DNA of 64,000 bases, from positions 67,534 through 131,533 of the forward strand of contig JACKIC010000011.1 of assembly GCA_020638655.1 (NCBI GenBank), read 5' to 3'. A program made the position numbers and the translations under genes. A model generated the notes under the pieces. That model had not been told where the DNA came from and did not search any database. It saw only the letters and a list, made by a program, of their open reading frames with translations. The DNA comes from Planctomycetota bacterium. Lineage in GTDB: Bacteria; Planctomycetota; UBA1135; UBA2386. Shown piece by piece: positions 27,693 to 34,044 of the stretch (within the stretch, counting starts at the first letter, position 1; every line of letters begins with the position of its first letter).

Positions 27693-28481
27693 CTACTTGC
27701 GCGTGGTCTTCTTGGCGGCCTTCTTGGCCGCCTTCTTGATCGCGGGCTTCTTGATCGCGGCCTTCTTCAGCGGGCGCGCCGCCGGCAGGACCTTGGCCGC
27801 GGCGGCCTTCTTGGCGGGCGGGCGCGGCAGCTTGAGCTTGCGTCCGTGGCGGTCGGCGTAGTCGCGCACGGCGTCGTGGTTGGTCGCGGCGAGCGCGGTC
27901 AGCACCCGGTCGAGCTCGTGGTTGGTCGCGGCGTCGGCGTCGGCGAGCAGCGGCTGGACCAGCTTCTCGAAGCGCGCGAACAGCGCCGCGTCCGCCGCGA
28001 CCGCCTGTCGGACCGCGGCGGCCGCCGCGCGGCGCAGCAGCTTGCGCCCCGACTTGACGAAGCGCTCGAGGTCCTTCCAGAGCTTCTTGTTGCGGGCGAC
28101 CAGGTCGCCGAGCGCGCCGTCGGCGAGCGGCCCGACCAGCGGCGCCGCGGTCTCGTCACCGAGCAGCTTCTCGAGGAACGGCAGGTCGGCCGGTTCGAGC
28201 AGCGCGGCGCGCGCCGCGAGGATCTCGACGCCGACTGCGCGCAGCTCGTGGATCTTGCTGGCCCACAGCGTGCGCACGAACGCGGTCATCTGCGCGCGGC
28301 CCATCTGCGGATAGGTCTCGACCAGCGCCAGCGCGGCCGCGCGCACCTCGCTGTCGGGGGCGCCGAGGCTGGTGACCTCGCCGCCGAGTTCCTGCTGCCG
28401 CGCCGCCGCGGCGGTCGGAGAGCCTACCGCGGTGAGCCGCTGCCGCAGCAGCGACTGCTCGCGTCCGAAGTTCATGCTCAT
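27693..28481 (-). CDS. AlkD-like DNA alkylation repair protein with Lys/Ala-rich histone-like tail
   Basis: A 262-residue protein. Residues about 30-215 form HEAT-like helices of the DNA alkylation repair (AlkD/AlkC) type, with DSEVRAAALALVETYP and WASKIHELRAVGVEILAA. AlkD glycosylases remove N3- and N7-alkylpurines. The last 45 residues are almost only Lys, Ala and Pro (PPAKKAAAAK, KKPAIKKAAKKAAKK), like histone H1 tails, and presumably bind DNA. The start ATG at 28481 overlaps the stop of the upstream cystathionine beta-synthase gene (ATGA), so translation is coupled. A second ATG at 28475 is possible. The catalytic status of the AlkD-like domain was not verified. Confidence 0.78.
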   Translation of the reverse strand: MSMNFGREQSLLRQRLTAVGSPTAAAARQQELGGEVTSLGAPDSEVRAAALALVETYPQMGRAQMTAFVRTLWASKIHELRAVGVEILAARAALLEPADLPFLEKLLGDETAAPLVGPLADGALGDLVARNKKLWKDLERFVKSGRKLLRRAAAAAVRQAVAADAALFARFEKLVQPLLADADAATNHELDRVLTALAATNHDAVRDYADRHGRKLKLPRPPAKKAAAAKVLPAARPLKKAAIKKPAIKKAAKKAAKKTTRK

Positions 28482-29839
28482 ACGTTGGGCTTGCGCGTCA
28501 GGTATTCGATGAGGTCGAGCTTGGTGACGAGGCCGCGCACGACCCGCTCGTCGTCGACGACGAGCGCGACCTCGCCGCGTTCGAAGATGGCCGTGAGCTC
28601 GCTGGTGGGGGCGTGCGGCGCGATCGTCGAGACCTTGCGTTCCATCACCTCGGCGATCGAGGTCTTGGCGCTCGCGGCGCCCTCGACGAGCACGCGCAGC
28701 GCGTCGGCCTCGGTCAAGATGCCCGCCAGCTTGCCGTGGTCGGTGACCGGCACCTGCGAGAAGCCACGCTCCTTGAACAGGGTGACCGCCTGCGACAGCG
28801 GCGCCGCGATGTCGACGGTCACGACCTCGCGCGGCGGCATGGCGCGCAGCAGTTCGCTGATCGTGCCGATCGCCCAGTCCTCCTCGAGGAAGCCGTTCTC
28901 GCGCATCCAGCGGTCGTCGACGAACTTGGTCAGGTAGTTGCGGATGCCGTCGGAGAGCACGCACAGGATGCGCGCGCCCTTGGGGAAGTCCTTGGCGACC
29001 TGCATCGCGGCCCACACGGCGGAGCCGCACGAGCCGCCGACCAGCAGGCCTTCCTGGCGGATCAGCTGGCGCGCGACGCGGAAGCTGTCCTTGTCGTTGC
29101 TCTTGATCCAGCGGTCGACGAGGTCGCGGTCGAGCACGTCGGGGATGAAGTCGTAGCCGATGCCTTCGACCTTGTAGCTCTTGATCGGACCGGGGCCGGC
29201 GAGGATCGAGCCCTCGGGGTCGACGCCGATGATCTGGCAGTCGGGGATGCGCTTCTTCACGGCGCGGGCGACGCCCGTGATGGTGCCGCCGGTGCCGGCG
29301 GTCATCACCACCGCGGCGAGGTTGTTGTCGGTCTGCTCGCAGATCTCGACGCCGGTGCCTTCTTCGTGGGCAAGCGGGTTGGACGGGTTGCCGTACTGGT
29401 CGAGGATGTGCGCGTTGGGGATCACGTCGCGCAGGCGCCGGGCGACGCCGATGTGGCTCTCCGGCGCGTCCCAGGCCGCTTCGGTGGGGGTGCGGATGAT
29501 CTCCGCGCCCAGGGCTTCGAGCACGACCTGCTTCTCGCGCGACATCTTCTCGGGCATCGTGATGATCACGCGGTAGCCGCGCACCGCGGCCGCCAGGGCC
29601 AGGCCGATGCCGGTGTTGCCCGAGGTGGGCTCGATCAGGGTGTCGCCGGGCTTGATCCGACCCTCCTTCTCGGCGTCGAGCAGCATGCGCACGCCGATGC
29701 GGTCCTTGACGGAGCCGCCCGGGTTCATGAATTCACACTTGCCCAGCAGTTCCTGCGGCAGGTGGCGGCCGATGCGGGAGAGGCGGACGACGGGGGTGGA
29801 GCCGACGGTCGTCAGAATCGAATCGTGAATGCGACCCAT
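28478..29839 (-). CDS. cbs: Cystathionine beta-synthase
   Basis: A 453-residue PLP enzyme that condenses serine (or O-acetylserine) with homocysteine to cystathionine. The start MGRIHDSILTTVGSTPVVRL at 29839 matches the family start; longer readings add unrelated sequence. The PLP lysine is in GGSVKDR (K45). The phosphate- and substrate-binding loop PTSGNTG is at 71-77, and the GTGGT loop is near 184. YDFIPDVLDR and SDGIRNYLTKF mark the CBS rather than plain cysteine synthase subfamily. Two CBS domains fill residues about 335-453 and may bind adenosyl ligands. The next gene overlaps its stop. Confidence 0.94.
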   Translation of the reverse strand: MGRIHDSILTTVGSTPVVRLSRIGRHLPQELLGKCEFMNPGGSVKDRIGVRMLLDAEKEGRIKPGDTLIEPTSGNTGIGLALAAAVRGYRVIITMPEKMSREKQVVLEALGAEIIRTPTEAAWDAPESHIGVARRLRDVIPNAHILDQYGNPSNPLAHEEGTGVEICEQTDNNLAAVVMTAGTGGTITGVARAVKKRIPDCQIIGVDPEGSILAGPGPIKSYKVEGIGYDFIPDVLDRDLVDRWIKSNDKDSFRVARQLIRQEGLLVGGSCGSAVWAAMQVAKDFPKGARILCVLSDGIRNYLTKFVDDRWMRENGFLEEDWAIGTISELLRAMPPREVVTVDIAAPLSQAVTLFKERGFSQVPVTDHGKLAGILTEADALRVLVEGAASAKTSIAEVMERKVSTIAPHAPTSELTAIFERGEVALVVDDERVVRGLVTKLDLIEYLTRKPNV

Positions 29840-29910
29840 GTCCCGCTGATTCAAGCAGGCGGGGCCGGCGAAGGGAAATGCGCGTTCCGGCCTTGTCCAA
29901 TGGTTGTTCG

Positions 29911-31587
29911 ATGCGCATCGTTGCTCGGCCCGTGAACGAGCCCGAGAAGCCAGCAGATCCGACCCCGCCGGTGTCCGCACCGGTCCCCGCACCCGTCGCC
30001 GCGTCGGCGCCTGCTGCGCCGCGCCCCGACGCCGGCAGCCGCTCTTCAGAATCCGGTTCTTCCGAGTCCGGTTCTTCCGAGTCCGGTTCTTCCGAGTCCG
30101 GCGAGCGGGCCGAGTCCGCGGATCCCGAGCAGTCCGGCGGTGCCGCGCCGGGCGGTGACGACACCGGCGGCGAGCGCAAGCGCCGTCGCCGTCGCCGCCG
30201 CCGCAAGGGCCGCGCCGAAGGTGAGGGTGGCGACGCGCCCGAGGGCGGTGAAGCGGCGCAGGGTGACGGTGCGGCTGGGCGCCCGCAACGCCCCGAGCGT
30301 GCACGTCAGGAGCGCCAGCGCGATCGCCAGCGCCCCGATCGACAGCACCCCGATCGACAGCGCCCCGACAAGCGGCCGCGCCGCGACTCCAACCACCACG
30401 CCGTCGAGGCCGTGCGCTCGCTCGCCGAGATGGCGCAGGCGCTGCTGCGCATCGAAGGCGTCGAGCCGCTGGCGATGCCGCGCTACCTCGACCTGCACCT
30501 GCGCGTGCCGATCGACGGCGGCAACGACATCCGTCACGCCGCCAGCACCGCCGTCGAGCAGATCCTCAAGCGCGTGCGCGAGGTCCGGGAGCACGAGAAG
30601 GCGCTGCGCCCCGGCGCGGTCTACTGCTACTTCAACGGCTCCTCCTCGGCCGAAGGCACGCGCCCGACCGAGCCGCGGCAGATCTTCGAGGGCTACAGCT
30701 CGACCGGCAAGCCGGTGTTCGCCGACTTCGTGACGATGGCGATCGAGCGCAAGGACCCGGGCATCGACCGGCTGCTCGCGGGCGAGGAGCTGGTGCTCAC
30801 GCGGGTCTCGATGGGGCGCGTGTTGCGCACCCAGCAGCTGGCCGAGTTCGGCGGCGAGTCGCCGGTGTACCGGATCCTCGGGCAGGTCGATGCCGGCCTG
30901 TTCAAGGTGCTCGGCGCCGCGGGCAAGTGCGCGTTCAGCTTCCAGCTGCTGCGCGGCACCACGCTCGAGGGCCGCATCCGGCTGCGTCTGCACGCGGTCG
31001 GCGCGGTCGATCCGATGGACCTCGCCGACCCCGCGGTGATGCAGATCGTCAGCCGCTTCCAGCGGCGGCTCGACACCGAGGCGCTGCGCCTCGAGGGCCA
31101 GAGCAAGGTCGAGAACGACGGCAAGGACGCGACGGGCAAGCCGGCTGAGATCGACGAGGAGTCGTTCGTGCGGCCGCTGCTCGAGGACTTCGCGCGGCAG
31201 CTCGAGCACCGTTCGCGCAACACCGGGCGGCGCACCCAGCACGGCCTCGAACGCAGCGAGACGGGCCAGCGGCCGACCTCGCGCGCCTACCCCGACGCGG
31301 GCGAGGCCAGCGACGACTCGATCCTCTGGGACATCGACCAGGCGACGATCGTCGTGGTCGCGCCGAAGGGGCGCGTGCACGTGTTCACCCCGGACGGCAA
31401 GCACATCACGTCGGTGGTGATGCAGGGCGACGCGATCGGCCGCCGCCGCAACATGGGGCGCTGGCGCCTGGCCGAGCCCGAGGAGCGCGGCGAGTTCCGC
31501 ATCCACGTGCGCCGGCTGGTCGCGGCCGGCGAGGACCAGACCACGAGCGAGGCGCCGCTGGTGCCGCCGCCGGCCGCTGCGGAGTGA
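29911..31587 (+). CDS. Arg-rich protein of unknown function with low-complexity N-terminus
   Basis: A 558-residue protein from ATG 29911 (an upstream GTG at 29878 is possible). Residues 1-160 are low complexity: Pro/Ala-rich, then repeated SSESG units, then a run of nine basic residues (KRRRRRRRRK), then an Arg/Gln/Asp-rich repeat. Residues about 165-400 form a compact alpha/beta region (MPRYLDLHLRVPIDGG, LRPGAVYCYF, VYRILGQVDAGLFKVL). The end of the protein is Arg/Glu-rich. The basic N-terminus suggests nucleic-acid binding, which is an inference. I do not recognise the folded part. Divergent from cbs with a 71-base gap. Confidence 0.75.
   Translation: MRIVARPVNEPEKPADPTPPVSAPVPAPVAASAPAAPRPDAGSRSSESGSSESGSSESGSSESGERAESADPEQSGGAAPGGDDTGGERKRRRRRRRRKGRAEGEGGDAPEGGEAAQGDGAAGRPQRPERARQERQRDRQRPDRQHPDRQRPDKRPRRDSNHHAVEAVRSLAEMAQALLRIEGVEPLAMPRYLDLHLRVPIDGGNDIRHAASTAVEQILKRVREVREHEKALRPGAVYCYFNGSSSAEGTRPTEPRQIFEGYSSTGKPVFADFVTMAIERKDPGIDRLLAGEELVLTRVSMGRVLRTQQLAEFGGESPVYRILGQVDAGLFKVLGAAGKCAFSFQLLRGTTLEGRIRLRLHAVGAVDPMDLADPAVMQIVSRFQRRLDTEALRLEGQSKVENDGKDATGKPAEIDEESFVRPLLEDFARQLEHRSRNTGRRTQHGLERSETGQRPTSRAYPDAGEASDDSILWDIDQATIVVVAPKGRVHVFTPDGKHITSVVMQGDAIGRRRNMGRWRLAEPEERGEFRIHVRRLVAAGEDQTTSEAPLVPPPAAAE
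30046..30102 (+). repeat. Tandem 15-bp repeat coding SSESG
   Basis: Three full copies of a 15-base unit near TCCGAGTCCGGTTCT plus a 12-base partial copy; the first copy carries two substitutions (TCAGAA). It encodes a disordered acidic spacer in the 29911-31587 protein. The copy number is likely to vary between strains. Confidence 0.9.
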
Positions 31588-31594
31588 GCGCGCG

Positions 31595-32146
31595 GTGACC
31601 ACCCAACCGTCCAGCGCGCCGCCGCGCATCGGCATCGTCACTGTCAGCGATCGCGCCAGTCAGGGCGTGTACGCCGACGAGTCGGGGCCGGCGATCGAGG
31701 CGGCGCTGCGCGACTACCTGGCCACGCCGTGTACGTTCGACGTGCGCCTCGTCGCCGACGAACGCGACGCGATCGCCACGCTGCTGCGCGACCTCGCCGA
31801 AGCCGGCTGCTGTCTGATCTGCACCACGGGTGGCACCGGGCCGGCGCCGCGCGACGTCACCCCCGAGGCGATCGCCGACGTCTGCACCAAGGAACTGCCC
31901 GGCTTCGGCGAGCAGATGCGCGCCGCGTCGCTGCGCGCCGGGGTGCCGACCGCGATCCTGTCGCGGCAGACCGCGGCGATCCTCGACCGCGCGCTGGTGG
32001 TGACGCTGCCCGGCAAGCCGGCCTCGATCCGCGTCTGCCTCGACGCGGTGTTCCCCGCGATTCCCTACTGCATCGATCTGATCGGCGGTCCGCGCCTCGA
32101 AGGCAATCCCGAGGTCGTCGCCGTGTTTCGCCCCAAGGGCAAGTGA
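31595..32146 (+). CDS. mog: Molybdopterin adenylyltransferase (Mog/MoeB-type cofactor maturation)
   Basis: A 183-residue cytosolic enzyme that adenylates molybdopterin before molybdenum insertion. Start GTG 31595, eight bases after the previous stop. The signature IGIVTVSDRAS and TTGGTGPAPRDVTPEA, with the substrate-binding LPGKPASIR near the end, is complete. No other molybdenum-cofactor gene is in the window. It is followed directly by the DUF4863 gene. Confidence 0.93.
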   Translation: MTTQPSSAPPRIGIVTVSDRASQGVYADESGPAIEAALRDYLATPCTFDVRLVADERDAIATLLRDLAEAGCCLICTTGGTGPAPRDVTPEAIADVCTKELPGFGEQMRAASLRAGVPTAILSRQTAAILDRALVVTLPGKPASIRVCLDAVFPAIPYCIDLIGGPRLEGNPEVVAVFRPKGK

Positions 32147-32152
32147 TCTGCG

Positions 32153-32617
32153 ATGACCGTGACCACCAAGGAACAGTTCGTCTCCCTGCTCGCGCCGGTG
32201 GCGGCGGAACTGCGCGCCGTCGACGTCGACGCCGCGGATGCTGCGGCGCAGGCCGAGCGCGCCGCCGCGTTCACCGGCGCGGCGATCACGGCGCTGCGCG
32301 CCGCCGCGGTCGCCAACATCGACTCCGACTGGCTGCTGCCCAAGGCCGCGAACGGCATCCGCTTCGGCCGCGTCGCCAAGGACCTGTCCGGGTTCGTCGT
32401 CGACGCGGTGCTGATGGACGTGCCCGGTCCGCGTCATCGCCACCCCAACGGCGAGATCGACCTGTGCTTCGCGACCGCCGGCGAGCCGCGCTTCGACGAC
32501 CACCCCGAAGGCTGGGTCGTCTACGGCAAGGACACCACGCACGTGCCGACGGTCAGCGGCGGCACGATGCTGATCCTCTACTTCCTGCCCGGCGGCGCGA
32601 TCGAGTTCCTGGGCTGA
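32153..32617 (+). CDS. DUF4863 family protein (4-hydroxylaminobenzoate lyase-like)
   Basis: A 154-residue protein that I place in the DUF4863 family, some members of which are annotated as 4-hydroxylaminobenzoate lyase (PnbB). The C-terminal half has a cupin-like metal-site pattern: PRHRHPNGEIDLCF, then WVVYGKDTTHVPTV and MLILYFLPGG. The His and Glu residues are in place. It lies six bases after mog, so co-transcription is likely. The substrate here is unknown; no nitroarene pathway genes are nearby. Confidence 0.72.
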   Translation: MTVTTKEQFVSLLAPVAAELRAVDVDAADAAAQAERAAAFTGAAITALRAAAVANIDSDWLLPKAANGIRFGRVAKDLSGFVVDAVLMDVPGPRHRHPNGEIDLCFATAGEPRFDDHPEGWVVYGKDTTHVPTVSGGTMLILYFLPGGAIEFLG

Positions 32618-32636
32618 GCCTGCGAGAGCGGGCGGC

Positions 32637-33653
32637 TCAGCGGTACTTGGCGAGCAGCGCGTTGGCGTGCTTGGCGACCGACTCGGTCGAGGCCGCCTTC
32701 AACGCCTCTTCGAAGAACGGCACCGCGGCGGCGCCCTGGATCGAATCGAGCGCGTCGAGGCACTTGTTCAGGAAGATCGGGTCTTCGACGCGGCCCGGCG
32801 GGTTCTTGAACAGGCGCTCGATCGGCTCGATGGCCTTCTGCGACTTGATCCGGCCGAGCTCTTCGACGCACTCCTTGAGCGTCGGCGAGTCGTGCTCGGT
32901 GCGGCCGATCACCATCAGCAGCGTGTCCTCCATCTTGGGGTCCTCGCTGCGGATGTAGTGCACGACGAAGTTGAAGAAGCCCGACGCCGAGCCGGCGGTC
33001 TGGTCGGGGATCGGCAGGTTGTAGGCCGCGGCCCGCTCGAGGTTGACGCCGCGCGCCGACTCGGTCTCGAGGATCTGCCGCAGCAGCTGCTGGGCGAGGG
33101 GCTTGTCGTGCGCGATCAGCCGGTCGGCGGCGAGCCAGCGCAGGCGGGCCGAGGGCAGCAGCGTTCCCTGCAGCACCTGCTTGAGCAGTTCGCTGCCGGC
33201 CTTGGGGTCGACGCGCACCGCGGCTTCGAGCAGCCACTTGAGCTCGTCGAAGTTCTTGTCGGCCTTGAGTTCGCCGATGCGGCCGCGGATGAACGGCCAG
33301 GCGTCGTGGCCCATCGTCTCGAAGGCGCGCAGGATCGCCTCCATCTCCTCTTGCGCGTTCTTGTAGTCGGGCGCCGTGGTGCGCGCGCTGACGAGCATCG
33401 GGGCGTAGGCGCGCAGCTTGGCGAGCAGGCCCTCGGGTCCCTTCTGGTCGGAGCGCTGCTCGAGGCGGATGCGCGTGATCTCCGCGTAGATGTCCTCGAG
33501 CTGCTTGTGGCTGGCGGCCTCGGCGTCGGCGAGTCGCTGCAGTTGTTCGGACTGGCGCCACGTGACGGCGGTCGCGGCCACCAGGGCGACGACGGTCAGC
33601 CCGCACAGGGTCGCGAGCAGGCGGGAGTGGGGGGGCGAGGTGCGTTCGGTCAT
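32637..33653 (-). CDS. Membrane-anchored protein with HEAT-like helices, unknown function
   Basis: A 338-residue protein with one N-terminal membrane segment (about 12-32), a coiled coil (about 35-70), and then alpha-helical repeats resembling HEAT or TPR units, including WPFIRGRIGELK and KAIEPIERLF. Start ATG 33653. I do not recognise a specific family. It converges on the DUF4863 gene 19 bases away. A periplasmic scaffold role is a guess. Confidence 0.72.
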   Translation of the reverse strand: MTERTSPPHSRLLATLCGLTVVALVAATAVTWRQSEQLQRLADAEAASHKQLEDIYAEITRIRLEQRSDQKGPEGLLAKLRAYAPMLVSARTTAPDYKNAQEEMEAILRAFETMGHDAWPFIRGRIGELKADKNFDELKWLLEAAVRVDPKAGSELLKQVLQGTLLPSARLRWLAADRLIAHDKPLAQQLLRQILETESARGVNLERAAAYNLPIPDQTAGSASGFFNFVVHYIRSEDPKMEDTLLMVIGRTEHDSPTLKECVEELGRIKSQKAIEPIERLFKNPPGRVEDPIFLNKCLDALDSIQGAAAVPFFEEALKAASTESVAKHANALLAKYR

Positions 33654-34044
33654 CGGGGACGAAGGTATTGAGCGGATCTGTGTTCGTCACCTGATGTTCG
33701 AAGTCGAACACCCGGCGTGCCGGAGTGCACCCGCTCACTCCCTCGTGCGGTCTCGCGCAAAACGCCTCCCCCAAGCTGGAAGCGTCGATGGTACAGGCGC
33801 TTGGGATCGTTATTGGGGATGGGGCACGGGCGGCGGTCGGGCGGCATGGAAATTGTCCTCCGCGCCAGTTGCGGTGGCCCGGGAGGGCTCCCCGCACGCA
33901 GCATGGCAGGACAGGCCAGCCTTGCAGGTCAGGCTGCGGTATGGTTTCCTACACGACCCTCGCATCCCCGTCTGTGGCACCACTTTGCCCTCCCGTGGTG
34001 CCGCGGTCAGGTTTCGACCCCTCCCTCTTCGATACGAGGCCTAC
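33654..34044. other. 391-base divergent intergenic region
   Basis: This is the only gap over 300 bases. It separates a minus-strand helical-repeat gene from the plus-strand Gly-rich lipoprotein. It has a lower apparent GC content than the flanks. A TATGGT at 33940-33945 could be a -10, and a hairpin lies at 33976-34002. No plausible small gene is seen: the frames through it lack start context and normal codon use. Confidence 0.6.
33976..34002 (+). promoter_or_regulatory. Leader hairpin upstream of the 34045 lipoprotein gene
   Basis: The arms GGCACCAC (33976-33983) and GTGGTGCC (33995-34002) pair perfectly around an eleven-base loop, 42 bases before the start codon. It could be an operator or a 5' RNA structure, as seen before the related genes at 1969 and 36843. 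Confidence 0.45.

Noticed and set aside
30298..30390. Repetitive Arg/Gln/Asp-coding DNA at 30298-30390 as a CRISPR array
   Set aside because: The units are short, imperfect, in-frame within a coding sequence and lack spacers of uniform length.
33975..33989. TGGCAC followed by TTTGCC, resembling a sigma-54 promoter
   Set aside because: The GG to GC spacing is one base short of the strict sigma-54 spacing, and TGGCAC is better explained as one arm of the perfect hairpin at 33976-34002.
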